A stretch of 64,000 nucleotides of DNA from Methylorubrum thiocyanatum (GTDB taxonomy: Bacteria; Pseudomonadota; Alphaproteobacteria; Rhizobiales; Beijerinckiaceae). The notes below the pieces were generated by a model. That model was not told where the DNA came from, made no database searches, and saw nothing but the letters and a program-made list of their open reading frames with translations. The translations under genes were made by a program, and so were the position numbers. Positions 46,211 to 55,438 of the stretch are shown here, piece by piece (within the stretch, counting starts at the first letter, position 1; each line of letters opens with the position of its first letter). The stretch is taken from contig JACJIB010000005.1 in assembly GCA_014138645.1 (NCBI GenBank), positions 62,001 to 126,000 of the forward strand, in the 5' to 3' direction.

Positions 46211-47404
46211 ATGTCTTCCAGCGTCACGCTCTCCGCCGCCACGCGCCAGAACCTGCTCTCGCTGCAGGACACTTCGGCGCTGACCGCCACCACCCAGAAC
46301 CGTCTGGCGACGGGCCTGAAGGTCTCGTCGGCCCTCGACAACCCCGTCAACTTCTTCACCGCGCAGTCCTTCAACAGCCGCTCGGGCGACCTCGGCTCGC
46401 TGCTCGACTCGATCTCCAACGGCATCCAGACGATCCAGGCGGCCAACCAGGGCATCACCTCGATCCAGAAGCTGATCGACTCGGCGAAGTCCACCGCCAA
46501 CCAGGCGCTGTCGACGCAGATCACGACGACCGGCACCGCGGCCAACGACTTCACCGCCGCGACCAACGCCACCGTCACCTTCTACGTCAACGGCACGAGC
46601 AAGACCGCGACCATCGCCACCGGCGATACGATCGACACGGCGATCACGGCGCTGAACACGCAGGCCGGCTCGACGATGTTCTCCAAGGACACGACCGGCA
46701 AGAAGATCGTGCTGAACGCCAGCGCGGCGATCGAGTTCGCATCGACGGCCGGTCAGACGGCTCTCGGCTTCACCGCCGGGACCGGGACCGACACGGCCAA
46801 CAAGTACGGCACCGGCAACACGGCCGCGAGCAACAGCGCCAACCTGACCATCTCGGGCGTGGAGACCCGCAACAAGCTGGCCGAGCAGTACAACAGCCTG
46901 CTGATCCAGATCACGCAGCTCGCCAAGGATTCGAGCTTCAACGGCGTGAACCTGATCAGCAACGGCGATCCCTCGAACAAGCTGCACATCGCCTTCAACG
47001 AACGCGACACCGCCAACCTCGACGTGCAGGGGCAGGATCTGACGGCCGACGGCCTCGATCTCGATCCCATCACCGGCAATTCCGGTTCGACGGTGAACGG
47101 CCAGGGCAACTTCCTGCTCGACGCCGACATCAAGGGCACGCTGACCAGCCTGACCGGCGCCTCGGACACCCTGCGCACGGCAAGCTCGACCTTCGGTTCG
47201 AACCTCTCCGTGGTGCAGAACCGCCAGGACTTCACCAAGCGGCTCGTCAACATCCTCGATACCGGCGCGTCGAACCTGACCAACGCCGACCTCAACGAGG
47301 AGGCGGCCAATTCCCAGGCGCTGTCGACGCGCCAGTCGCTCGGCATCTCGGCGCTGTCGCTCGCCAACCAGGCGCAGCAGGGCATCCTCCAGCTCCTGCG
47401 CTGA
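46211..47404 (+). CDS. fliC: Flagellin (copy 2)
   Basis: A 397-residue flagellin, near-identical to copy 1 in the first 150 and last 100 residues. The main differences are in the central segment (about 140-230), for instance DFTAATNATVTFYVNGTSK where copy 1 has a longer Ser-rich run. The ATG at 46211 gives the same MSS start as copy 1; the ribosome site is weak (GGGG), which may fit leader control by FlbT. TTAACCC occurs 41 bases upstream. A terminator-like hairpin follows. Confidence 0.96.
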   Translation: MSSSVTLSAATRQNLLSLQDTSALTATTQNRLATGLKVSSALDNPVNFFTAQSFNSRSGDLGSLLDSISNGIQTIQAANQGITSIQKLIDSAKSTANQALSTQITTTGTAANDFTAATNATVTFYVNGTSKTATIATGDTIDTAITALNTQAGSTMFSKDTTGKKIVLNASAAIEFASTAGQTALGFTAGTGTDTANKYGTGNTAASNSANLTISGVETRNKLAEQYNSLLIQITQLAKDSSFNGVNLISNGDPSNKLHIAFNERDTANLDVQGQDLTADGLDLDPITGNSGSTVNGQGNFLLDADIKGTLTSLTGASDTLRTASSTFGSNLSVVQNRQDFTKRLVNILDTGASNLTNADLNEEAANSQALSTRQSLGISALSLANQAQQGILQLLR

Positions 47405-47438
47405 TCGGCGTCGATCCTCGCGGGGCGGGTGGATTTCG

Positions 47439-47470
47439 GGGGCGATCGCGCGAAGCGGTCGCCCCTTTCT
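47439..47470 (+). terminator. Rho-independent terminator after flagellin 2
   Basis: GGGGCGATCGC, a 5-base GCGAA loop and GCGGTCGCCCC form an 11-pair stem with one G-T pair, followed by TTTCT. It begins 34 bases after the flagellin stop. Confidence 0.75.
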
Positions 47471-47623
47471 CGTGAGATGTCCCTCCATCGACACCCGACG
47501 GCGGCGCAATCCCGCCCGGTGGCGTTCAGGCAAGCGCGTCCATAAATCAGCCGCGTTGTGCGCCGCTTGATCGGCGCCGACACGCTGTCCGTCGCGTGCC
47601 GGCCCGGGGTCCCTACACGTTCG

Positions 47624-50600
47624 ATGAACGCCATCCTGATCAAGCTGTTCGCGACCGCGCTGACCCTGTCCCAGGTCACGACGCGGCCCGACGCGGTGCG
47701 GACCCAGTTCGATCCCGCCAAGGACGGCGCGGAGGTCGTGGCGATCCTGCGCGACGGCTGCGCCCACATGCGCAAGTCCTTCGACATCGAGGACATCAAT
47801 CTCGACGAGCTGATCTCCACCGCGATGGAGGATCCGAGTGCGGTGGCCGGCGATAACGCGCCCAAGATCCTGCACGGGCTCGATCTCACCGAGCTGAACA
47901 CGAGCTACAAGCAGTTCTGCAAGGGCGAGAACCCGGCCAATTCGCCCTTCGAGGCGGGAGCGGTGATCGCCTTCTACAACAACGCCGTGAAGGATCTGCC
48001 CTCGGCCGAGGCCCTGCGCGACATCAAGCTGCCCAGCGCCAGCGTGATCCTCGATGCGGCGGGCAAGCCCTATTCCGAGACCTTCGAGACGCATGGGCGC
48101 CGCCTCGTCGTGCCGATCAGCGGCGTACCCGACCTCGTGCAGAAGGCTTTCGTCGCGGCCGAGGACAAGCGCTTCTACCAGCATCACGGGATCGACGAGC
48201 GCGGGGTGATCCGCGCCTTCGTCGGCAATCTCGCCTCGCCGGGGCGCCCGGCCGGCGGCTCGACGATCACGCAGCAGGTGGTGAAGAACCTGTCGGTGGG
48301 CGACGACGTCACTTACGAGCGCAAGATCCGCGAGATGATCGTGGCCTCGCGGCTGGAGCGCCTCCAGACCAAGCCGCAGATTTTGGGGCTCTACCTCAAC
48401 GGGATCTATCTCGGCCGCGGCGCCTACGGCATCGAGATGGCCGCGCGGAGCTGGTTCGGGAAGTCGGTGGGCGCGCTGACGCTGCCCGAGGCCGCCCTGC
48501 TCGCCGGCCTGCCGAAGGGGCCGAACTACTACAGCCCCGACAAGTACCCCGAGCGGGCGCGGGAACGGCGCGCCTACGTGCTCAGCCGGATGAAGGAAGA
48601 GGGCACCATCACCGAGGCGGAGATGAATACGGCGATGGCCGCGGATCTCGGCATCAAGCCGCCGGACGCCGCGCGCCAGGATTCCGGCTTCTACCTCGTC
48701 GATCATCTCGCCCGCGAGGCGCGAACCTTCGCCGGGCTCGAATCGCTCACCAACGCCTCATACACGCTGCGCGCCACGGTGAATGCGGGCCTGCAGAGCG
48801 CGCTGGAGGGCGCGCTGCAGGAGGGCCTCGCCACCTACGAGCGCGGCACCGGCCGCGCCCGCTACGAGGGGCCGGAGCTGAATCTGTCCGAAGCGATCAA
48901 GCGGATCGAGGCCGCCGCCCCCGTGCCGGAACCCGCCGCCGAGCCGGCACCCGCGCCCGAGGCGCAGAAGGGGAGCCGGAAGGCGGCCGCGGCGAAGGCG
49001 CCGGCCAAGTCGGCGGTGCAGCCCGCAAGACAGCCCACAAGGCAGCCCTCTTGGCAGCGCGCGCTGATCTCCGCCCGGCCGCCTCTCTACGACGTGCGCT
49101 GGCCGCTCGCCGTCGTGCTCCAGACCGGCAAGAACGGCACCCGGGTCGGCCTGCCCGACGGCCGCATCGCGAGCCTGGAGCCCGGCCCGGCGCGCGGAAA
49201 GCTTCAGCTCTACGACGCCGTGCGGGTGCGCCTGCGCGAGGGCAAGGGCAGCCCCCGCGCCGACCTGCGGGTGCGCCCCACGGTGCAGGGTGCGGCCATC
49301 GTGCTGGAGAACCGCACGGGCAAGATCCTGGCGATGAGCGGGGGCTTCTCCTATCCCCTGAGCCAGCTCAACCGGGTGACGCAGACCGTGCGCCAGCCGG
49401 GCTCGACCCTGAAGCCGCTGACCTATCTCGCCGCGCTGAACGCCGGGCTTCAGCCCAACACCCTGGTGATGGACGCACCCGTAACCCTGCCGCCCATCGG
49501 CGGGGTCGGCGATTCCTGGTCGCCCAAGAACTACGACGGCGGCGGCTCGGGGGCGACGACGATCCGGCGCGGGCTCGAATTCTCCAAGAACCTCGTCACC
49601 GCCCGCCTGCTCCAGGGCGGCATCGCTCAAAAGGCGCCCGACAGCCTGCAGCGGGTCTGCGACATCGCGCTGGAGGCCCAGCTCTACGCCGAGTGCGAGC
49701 GCTACTATCCCTTCGTGCTCGGCGCCCAGCCGGTGCGGATGATCGATCTGGCGAGCTTCTACGCCGCCATCGCCAACGAGGGGGCACGCCCGAGCGCCTA
49801 CGCCCTGGAGGCGGTCGAGCGCGACGGCCGGCCGGTCTACAGCCATCCCGGCAAGGCGCCGGTGCGGATCGGCTCGGCCGACCGGGTCGCCTTCTACCAG
49901 CTCAAGACCATGCTCCAGGGCGTGACCCAGCACGGCACCGCCGCGGCGCTCTCCGGCATCTCTCCCTACGTCGCCGGCAAGACCGGTACGTCGGAGAACG
50001 AGAACGACGCGTGGTTCGCCGGCTTCTCCAACGAGATCACCGTCGTCGTCTGGGCCGGCTACGACAACGCCGACGGCGTGCGCCGCACCCTCGGCCGCGG
50101 CCAGACCGGCGGCCACGTCTCGGTGCCGATTGCGCGGGCGATCTTCCAGGCGGCCTGGGCCAACGGCGTGGCGCGCACGCCGCTGGCGCCGCCCTCGCCC
50201 GAGGCGAAGGCGCTCATCGCCGACCTGCCGATCGAGCCGCGGAGCGGCCAGCGCGTGGCCGGCGGCGGCGTCATCGAGCATTTCCGCCTCAAGGGGGGGC
50301 AGGTCGCCGACACCCAATACGCGCTGGTGCCGCGCGACACGCTCTACGCCATGCGGCCCGATGCCGAGGACGGCGATTACGGCAATGCCGAGGACGGAGC
50401 GGATGTCGCGGGCGACCTCTTCGGCAACCTGCCGGGTGGGCGCCGGCCCACCGAAGACCCCTTCGCGCAGCGGCGCAGTGCCGAGACGGACGACCCCTGG
50501 GGCCTGCGCCGCGACCGCAGGGAGGAGCCGCAGGCTTGGCCCGGCCGCGACCGCTACGGGCAGGTCAATCCGGTGCCGTTCGGCTCGCCCTTCGACGATG

Positions 50601-50671
50601 ACGGCGGCGCCCGCGCCCGCCAGCGCCGCCGCGATCCCGACTACCTGTTCGGCGACGATCCCGGCTACTGA
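47624..50671 (+). CDS. mrcA: Class A penicillin-binding protein (PBP1A-like), long form
   Basis: A 1015-residue bifunctional peptidoglycan synthase. The GT51 transglycosylase domain (about 140-340) has catalytic E180 in AAEDKRFYQHHG and GGSTITQQ at 211-218. The transpeptidase domain has STLK at 594-597, SKN at 654-656 and KTGTS at 786-790. It is longer than the usual 720-850 residues because of an unusual 135-residue N-terminal region, an Ala/Pro-rich linker at about 430-475, and a charged, Arg/Asp-rich tail of about 120 residues. The N-terminus is only weakly hydrophobic, so the membrane anchor is less clear than in standard PBP1A. Confidence 0.92.
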   Translation: MNAILIKLFATALTLSQVTTRPDAVRTQFDPAKDGAEVVAILRDGCAHMRKSFDIEDINLDELISTAMEDPSAVAGDNAPKILHGLDLTELNTSYKQFCKGENPANSPFEAGAVIAFYNNAVKDLPSAEALRDIKLPSASVILDAAGKPYSETFETHGRRLVVPISGVPDLVQKAFVAAEDKRFYQHHGIDERGVIRAFVGNLASPGRPAGGSTITQQVVKNLSVGDDVTYERKIREMIVASRLERLQTKPQILGLYLNGIYLGRGAYGIEMAARSWFGKSVGALTLPEAALLAGLPKGPNYYSPDKYPERARERRAYVLSRMKEEGTITEAEMNTAMAADLGIKPPDAARQDSGFYLVDHLAREARTFAGLESLTNASYTLRATVNAGLQSALEGALQEGLATYERGTGRARYEGPELNLSEAIKRIEAAAPVPEPAAEPAPAPEAQKGSRKAAAAKAPAKSAVQPARQPTRQPSWQRALISARPPLYDVRWPLAVVLQTGKNGTRVGLPDGRIASLEPGPARGKLQLYDAVRVRLREGKGSPRADLRVRPTVQGAAIVLENRTGKILAMSGGFSYPLSQLNRVTQTVRQPGSTLKPLTYLAALNAGLQPNTLVMDAPVTLPPIGGVGDSWSPKNYDGGGSGATTIRRGLEFSKNLVTARLLQGGIAQKAPDSLQRVCDIALEAQLYAECERYYPFVLGAQPVRMIDLASFYAAIANEGARPSAYALEAVERDGRPVYSHPGKAPVRIGSADRVAFYQLKTMLQGVTQHGTAAALSGISPYVAGKTGTSENENDAWFAGFSNEITVVVWAGYDNADGVRRTLGRGQTGGHVSVPIARAIFQAAWANGVARTPLAPPSPEAKALIADLPIEPRSGQRVAGGGVIEHFRLKGGQVADTQYALVPRDTLYAMRPDAEDGDYGNAEDGADVAGDLFGNLPGGRRPTEDPFAQRRSAETDDPWGLRRDRREEPQAWPGRDRYGQVNPVPFGSPFDDDGGARARQRRRDPDYLFGDDPGY

Positions 50672-50734
50672 CGCCGCCCTCTTCGACACCGTCTCACCGT
50701 CTCTCCCGCCTCATCGTCTCTCCCGAGGTCCGCT

Positions 50735-51796
50735 TTGCCCAGGCAGTTTCCGGCCGCCCTCCTCGTCGCGCTCGCGCTGGCCGTGCCGGCCCGCGCGCAG
50801 GAAGCGGCCAAAGATCTCCCGAAACCCGCCGCCCTGGTCTCCGACCGGGTCAAGGACGTGCCGGCCCTCCAGCCCGCCGATGCCGCGACCCTCAAGCCCG
50901 GCACGGTGCTGTTCAGCGACCATCGCGAGGCCGCCTCGACCAACCCGGAGAGCGGCCTGATCGCCTTCGAGGCGTGGCGCAAGGCCCGGCCGCAGGAGGC
51001 CGCGGCGCTGAGTCCCTGGCCGGGCTACACCGAGCCCGACTACACCCAGACGGTGAACGGCGTCGCCAAGCAGCGCCACGAGGCCCTGAAGGTCTACGTC
51101 GCGGAAGGCCGCTTCGTCGTTGCCAAGCCGCCTTCCGCCATCGATCTCGCGGCCTTCGCCAATCTCGACTTCCTGGCCAAGATGGACCCGGTGATCCGCC
51201 ACAAGCGGCTGGAGCCGGCCGAGGCGACACCGACCAAGGATCCGGCCGCCGCCTTCGCGAAGCGCCCCGATCGGCCCTGGTGCGGCGCGGGCGGCGTCTG
51301 CATCGAGTCACGCTACGATCTCGAAGGCAAGCTGCCGCTCGGCGTCAAGCTCGCCAACAAGCTCGAACTCGGCACCTCGAAGAAGGTCGCCGAGTTCGTC
51401 TCGTTCCAGAGCGAGTTGCGGGTGCTGCCGCCGGCCGAGGCCGCGGGCCTCGCCGCGCTCACGAAGATCGACACCCCCGTCGCCGGCGGGCTCGAACAGA
51501 CGATCTTCTGGGTCAACCAGATCCTGCGCTTCGGCAAGTTCCTGGCGGTGATGCAGCCGGCGCCCGACGATCCGAACCGGACCGTGGTGACGACCTACAT
51601 GGCGCTCGCCATCAAGGCCGACGTGCTGGAGCGCAAGCAGGAATATGCCCGCGTGCCGGTGCTCAAGAACCTGCTGCCAGTGCAGGTCCTGATGGGCAAT
51701 TCCTCGTTCAACACCGGCACCTCGATCAGCGCCGGCGTGCCGACCTACGCCCGCAACCGCATCGTCGCCTTCGCCGACGCCCTGGCGAAGCGCTGA
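50735..51796 (+). CDS. Exported protein of unknown function
   Basis: A 353-residue protein I do not recognise. It begins with a clear signal peptide (FPAALLVALALAVPARAQ). The mature part contains two nearby cysteines in PWCGAGGVCIESRYD (about residues 183-190), which could form a disulphide, and ends in a segment with NSSFNTGTSISAGVPTYARN. The start is a TTG with GAGG upstream. It follows the penicillin-binding protein by 63 bases and may share its transcript, hinting at a cell-envelope role; this is context only. Confidence 0.75.
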   Translation: MPRQFPAALLVALALAVPARAQEAAKDLPKPAALVSDRVKDVPALQPADAATLKPGTVLFSDHREAASTNPESGLIAFEAWRKARPQEAAALSPWPGYTEPDYTQTVNGVAKQRHEALKVYVAEGRFVVAKPPSAIDLAAFANLDFLAKMDPVIRHKRLEPAEATPTKDPAAAFAKRPDRPWCGAGGVCIESRYDLEGKLPLGVKLANKLELGTSKKVAEFVSFQSELRVLPPAEAAGLAALTKIDTPVAGGLEQTIFWVNQILRFGKFLAVMQPAPDDPNRTVVTTYMALAIKADVLERKQEYARVPVLKNLLPVQVLMGNSSFNTGTSISAGVPTYARNRIVAFADALAKR

Positions 51797-51859
51797 ACCC
51801 GCCATCGGCGTCGCCCGCTTCTCACAAGGCTGTGAGCAAAGGGGGGGCTGTCTCCGGAA

Positions 51860-51962
51860 GGCCACAGACAGGGCGTGGTATATTGCATATTCTACTGCGA
51901 CTCGTTCCTGAGACCGCGAGTCACCTCAGCCGGCGCGCCCTAAAGGCGCGCCGCTTTTTCTT
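51860..51962 (+). ncRNA. Candidate small RNA ending in a strong terminator
   Basis: Between the unknown exported gene and the oprB-type gene, a TATATTGCATATTCT stretch near 51880-51894 stands out as A+T-rich promoter-like DNA. It is followed by a small stem (GACTCG...CGAGTC) and a strong terminator. A short transcript of about 60-70 bases could start near 51895. It could instead be the end of the upstream gene's 3' region. I recognise no known RNA family. Confidence 0.35.
51931..51962 (+). terminator. Rho-independent terminator
   Basis: CGGCGCGCC, a 5-base CTAAA loop and GGCGCGCCG form a perfect 9-pair stem followed by CTTTTTCTT on the plus strand. It ends either the upstream exported-protein gene or the candidate small RNA. 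Confidence 0.88.
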
Positions 51963-52010
51963 AGAGCGCATTCCGACGAAGTGGTTGCCGGTTCGTCGAA
52001 AGAATGCGCG
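51963..52010. repeat. Rhizobiales-type dispersed palindromic repeat
   Basis: The element reads TTAGA, then GCGCATTC-c-GACGAA, an 11-base loop with GTGG and CCGG, TTCGTC-gaaa-GAATGCGC. Its outer 8-pair and inner 6-pair stems are perfect. Its layout matches a well-known class of intergenic palindromes in Hyphomicrobiales, which begin AGAGC and contain GTGG...CCGG in the loop. It abuts the terminator at 51931 and lies 23 bases from the oprB-type stop. Only this copy is seen in the window. Confidence 0.6.
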
Positions 52011-52032
52011 ACTGAACAATGACCGAGAGCCC

Positions 52033-53538
52033 TCACGGGCTCCCCGGCCCCTTGGCGAGGCCGGCCAGCGTGAACAGGTCCACCGAGAGCTTGGCGCCGA
52101 CGACGAAGGCGTCGGGGATGTTCTTCGGGTAGAACGGAAATCGGGTCTGGTCGGGGTTGACGATGTATTGCAGGTTCGGCGTCAGCCGGATCGCGGGCGA
52201 GACCTGGATGCCGTAATTCAGCTCCATCATGATCTGCTGCCTCGGGATGGCGCGGAACAGGCCGAGCGAGGCCTGCGCCGCCTCGATGTTGCCGAGCGCC
52301 AGCGGGCTGAAGGCCTGCGTGTTGATGACGAAGCCCACCGTGTCGTAGGGGCGGCCGGCGAAGGTGCCGGTCTGGAGCGCGCCGATCTCGAGGAAGTAAT
52401 CCTCGACCAGCCGGCCCCCGGTGCCCGCCATGGCGACCCCGAACAGGGTCAGGCCCTGGATGCCCTTCGGGTCCGGGCGCCAGACCATCTGGTCGAAGCG
52501 GGCATAGACGCCCGAGCGCCCGAACCGCGTGGCCGGCGACAGGCCGGTGAGCACCCGACGCCCGCCCGCCGCATCGAGCACGGGGTCCGTGTAGTCGGAG
52601 CGGTCGATCCAGCCGCCGATGCCGTAGTTGCGGGGCAGTTCGTCGTTGGCAAACGTCGTCGAGTAGCCGAGTTCGAACGGCACGATCGCGCCCGTCGCAC
52701 CCTTGGTCGAGAAGTCGAGGCCGTTGTCGCCGGGCTGCTGGTGCAGCGGGTTCACCTCGTAGGCGCCGACATGGAAGAACACCCGATCGGTCAGCCATGC
52801 CTTGGCGTGGCCGCCCCAGCTCGCCACCGGCCAGAAGGTGAAGTTCGAGGTCTTGAAGACGAAGGTCGGGTTGCCGCAGGCGGAGTTCGTCTGGAAGTTG
52901 CAGTAGATCGGCGAGTTGAGGAAGTTGATGTTGGCCACCAAGCGTCCGACCTCGATGTCGAGGCGGTTGTCGAACAGCTTCTGCTGATAGGAGAGCAGCG
53001 TCAGCCGCGTGGTCTGGCCGCCGCCGAAAATCTCCTGCACGCTCGTGTTGTTGCCGATGCGGTCGTCGGCGAGGTTGCGGCCGTGGCGATTCGTGACCGC
53101 GACGTGGAACGAGCCGCCCTCGATCCCGGCGAGCCGCTGCAGGTCGCCGTCGATGCCGAAGAAGAGCTGCCCGGCGTAAGCCGAGCCCTGGCGGATGCCG
53201 CCGATCGGGTTGGCCGCCGCCTGTCCCGTATAGTTCAGGAGGAGCGAGAGGCCGTTGCCGAGATCGAACGTTCCCGGCGACAGGGCGGGGGGCGTCGCGG
53301 TCTGGCCGAGCACGTCGGCGGCCGCCGCGGCGCTGCCGTCATTGCCGAAAGGGCGGGGACGCGGCGCCCGCCGCGCGACCCGGCGCAGGGCCGGGCGCCG
53401 GACGAGGGCGGGGGCGCCGTTCGCCACCTGCGCGAGGCCCGGCGGCGCGGGCGCGTCCTGCGCTTCGGCCGATGTCGCGCCGATCCCGAGTGCGGTGCAG
53501 AGGCCGAGCGCGGCCCATGCTGCCTTCCCAGCGTTCAT
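52033..53538 (-). CDS. OprB-family carbohydrate-selective porin
   Basis: A 501-residue outer-membrane protein. The signal peptide is at about 1-26 (ending SAEA). A Pro/Arg/Ala-rich linker follows, then a 16-strand barrel with family segments GLSLLLNYTGQAAANPIGG, LEVGRLVANINF and PNLQYIVNPD. OprB porins admit sugars. It ends without a C-terminal Phe, which is unusual for a porin. It lies next to the fructose PTS operon, with its own promoter, so it may supply the sugar. The ATG has a GGAGGGGGG site. Confidence 0.88.
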   Translation of the reverse strand: MNAGKAAWAALGLCTALGIGATSAEAQDAPAPPGLAQVANGAPALVRRPALRRVARRAPRPRPFGNDGSAAAAADVLGQTATPPALSPGTFDLGNGLSLLLNYTGQAAANPIGGIRQGSAYAGQLFFGIDGDLQRLAGIEGGSFHVAVTNRHGRNLADDRIGNNTSVQEIFGGGQTTRLTLLSYQQKLFDNRLDIEVGRLVANINFLNSPIYCNFQTNSACGNPTFVFKTSNFTFWPVASWGGHAKAWLTDRVFFHVGAYEVNPLHQQPGDNGLDFSTKGATGAIVPFELGYSTTFANDELPRNYGIGGWIDRSDYTDPVLDAAGGRRVLTGLSPATRFGRSGVYARFDQMVWRPDPKGIQGLTLFGVAMAGTGGRLVEDYFLEIGALQTGTFAGRPYDTVGFVINTQAFSPLALGNIEAAQASLGLFRAIPRQQIMMELNYGIQVSPAIRLTPNLQYIVNPDQTRFPFYPKNIPDAFVVGAKLSVDLFTLAGLAKGPGSP

Positions 53539-53667
53539 GTCGTCCCCCCTCCGATGATGGCCCGGTTCTGTTGTGTGACACCCGTTTCGGGACGCAGCTC
53601 GGGCAATATCTTACTTTAAGTTGCAATTTCGAGCGGCCAACGGATGCGTCCGCTGCCCGCGGGGCGG

Positions 53668-53690
53668 CGGCGCCGGTTGGTCCGGCGCCG
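53668..53690 (-). terminator. Hairpin after fruA
   Basis: CGGCGCCGG and CCGGCGCCG form a perfect 9-pair stem with a 5-base loop, 10 bases after the fruA stop. No T-run follows on the minus strand, so it is at best a weak or Rho-assisted terminator. Confidence 0.45.
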
Positions 53691-53699
53691 TCCGTCCGC

Positions 53700-55424
53700 T
53701 CAGGCGGCCCGCTTCTTGAGGAGGCCGACCAGAAGTCCCGTCACGAGGGTGCCGGCGGCGAGCGCGATCAGGGCACCCGTCACGTTGGTGACGGCGTTCG
53801 GGATCGGCAGCACGAACAGGCCGCCATGGGGCACCTTGAGGGTCACGCCCGAGGTCAGGGCGATGGCACCCGCGACGGCCGAGCCCGCGACCATGGAGGG
53901 GATCACCCGCAGCGGGTCGGCGGCGGCGAAGGGGATCGCGCCCTCGGTGATGAAGGCCGCCCCGAGCACGGCCGCGGCGCCGCCGGCCTCGCGTTCCGGC
54001 GCGGTGAAGCGGGACGGGAACAGGCGGGTGGCGAGCGCGATGCCGAGCGGGGGCGTCATGCCGCCGAGCATCACCGCCGCCATCGGCGCATCGACGCCCG
54101 AGGAGAGCAGTGCGGCGGCGGAGGCGTAGGCCGCCTTGTTGATCGGCCCGCCCATATCGACCGCCATCATCCCGCCGAGCACGAGGCCGAGCACGAGGGC
54201 GCTCGCCCCCTGCATGTCCTTGAGCCACTCTGTGAGCGCGGCGAGCACGGCGGCCACGGGCACGCCGACGACGTAGACCATCAGCAGGCCGGTGACCGTG
54301 GTGGCGAGAAGCGGCAGGATCAGGACGGGCTTCAGGCCCTCCAGATTCTTGTGCAGGCGGATGTGCCGGGCGAGGAAGCGCGTGGTGTAGCCGGCGATGA
54401 AGCCCGCCGCGATGCCGCCGAGAAAACCCGCCTGGAGGTTCGCCGCCAGCATGCCGCCGATCATGCCGGGCGCGATGCCGGGCCGGTCGGCGATGGAATA
54501 GGCGATGTAGCCGGCGAGCGCCGGCACGATCAGGGCGAAGGCCGCCTTGGCACCGATCTCACCCAGCGCGTAGCCCAGCGTGCCGGCATTCTCCGGCTTC
54601 ATCGCATCGATGCCGCCGAACGCGAAGGCCAGCGCGATCAGCAGGCCGCCCGCCACCACGAAGGGCAGCATGAAGGACACGCCGGTCATCAGGTGCTTGT
54701 AGGCGCCGGCTTGCCTCTCGGCCGCCGCCGGGCGGGCGGGGCCGTCCGCCGTCGCCTCGGTGCCGCCGGCTGGCTGCATCTGCGCTTCGGCGAGCGCGGT
54801 GGCGATCAAACCCTTGCCGTCGCGGATCGCCGCCTTGGTGTTGGTGGCGTAGACCCGTTTGCCGGCAAAGCGTGCCCGGTCGACCCCGGTATCGGCGGCG
54901 ATCAGCACGATATCGGCCGCGGCGATCTCCGGCGCGGTCAGCGCGTCGCGGGCGCCGACCGATCCTTGCGTCTCGACGCGGATCGCGTGGCCGAGTGCCT
55001 GGGCCGCGGCCTGGATGCCCTCCGCCGCCATGAAGGTGTGGGCGATGCCGGTGGGGCAGGACGTGATCGCCACGATTTTTTTCGGGGCTGTCGCCGCGCT
55101 CGCGGCGGGGGAGGGGGCCTCCGTCCCGGCGCGGAGGCGGTCGAACACGGCGTTGACGTCGGTGAGCACGTCCTCGATCGCCGCGCGGGCCCGGTGCAGC
55201 GCCCCGAAGCGGGCCTCGCCGAGATCGCCCTCGCCGACGAGCAGAACGGCTCGCGCCTCGGCGATGGCCGCGTCGGAGAGCGGGTTGCCGCTGGCACCCT
55301 TGCCGCGGAGTTCGAGGGTGATCGGGGTGTTGCGCCGCCCGGCCGCCTTGCGCAGGGCCTCGGCGGCGAGGACGGCGTGGGTGGAGAGGTCTCCGCCTCC
55401 CACCACGGCCAGAAGCTGTGCCAT
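53700..55424 (-). CDS. fruA: PTS fructose-specific EIIBC component
   Basis: A 574-residue PTS permease. A degenerate EIIB-prime domain (1-100) without Cys is followed by EIIB with phosphocysteine C123 (ITSCPTGIAHTF), and then a membrane EIIC domain from about 230 with some nine hydrophobic segments. This is the FruA layout of E. coli. It takes up fructose as fructose 1-phosphate. The ATG at 55424 has a strong GGAGGAGG site. Upstream of it are three 16-base tandem repeats. It is the last gene of the operon with fruB and fruK. Confidence 0.95.
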   Translation of the reverse strand: MAQLLAVVGGGDLSTHAVLAAEALRKAAGRRNTPITLELRGKGASGNPLSDAAIAEARAVLLVGEGDLGEARFGALHRARAAIEDVLTDVNAVFDRLRAGTEAPSPAASAATAPKKIVAITSCPTGIAHTFMAAEGIQAAAQALGHAIRVETQGSVGARDALTAPEIAAADIVLIAADTGVDRARFAGKRVYATNTKAAIRDGKGLIATALAEAQMQPAGGTEATADGPARPAAAERQAGAYKHLMTGVSFMLPFVVAGGLLIALAFAFGGIDAMKPENAGTLGYALGEIGAKAAFALIVPALAGYIAYSIADRPGIAPGMIGGMLAANLQAGFLGGIAAGFIAGYTTRFLARHIRLHKNLEGLKPVLILPLLATTVTGLLMVYVVGVPVAAVLAALTEWLKDMQGASALVLGLVLGGMMAVDMGGPINKAAYASAAALLSSGVDAPMAAVMLGGMTPPLGIALATRLFPSRFTAPEREAGGAAAVLGAAFITEGAIPFAAADPLRVIPSMVAGSAVAGAIALTSGVTLKVPHGGLFVLPIPNAVTNVTGALIALAAGTLVTGLLVGLLKKRAA

Positions 55425-55438
55425 GGGTTTCCTCCTCC

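Noticed and set aside
46205..48706. A minus-strand open frame of about 830 codons opposite flagellin 2 and the penicillin-binding protein gene
   Set aside because: Both plus-strand genes are certain by motif, and the mirror has the low-complexity composition of a GC-rich shadow.
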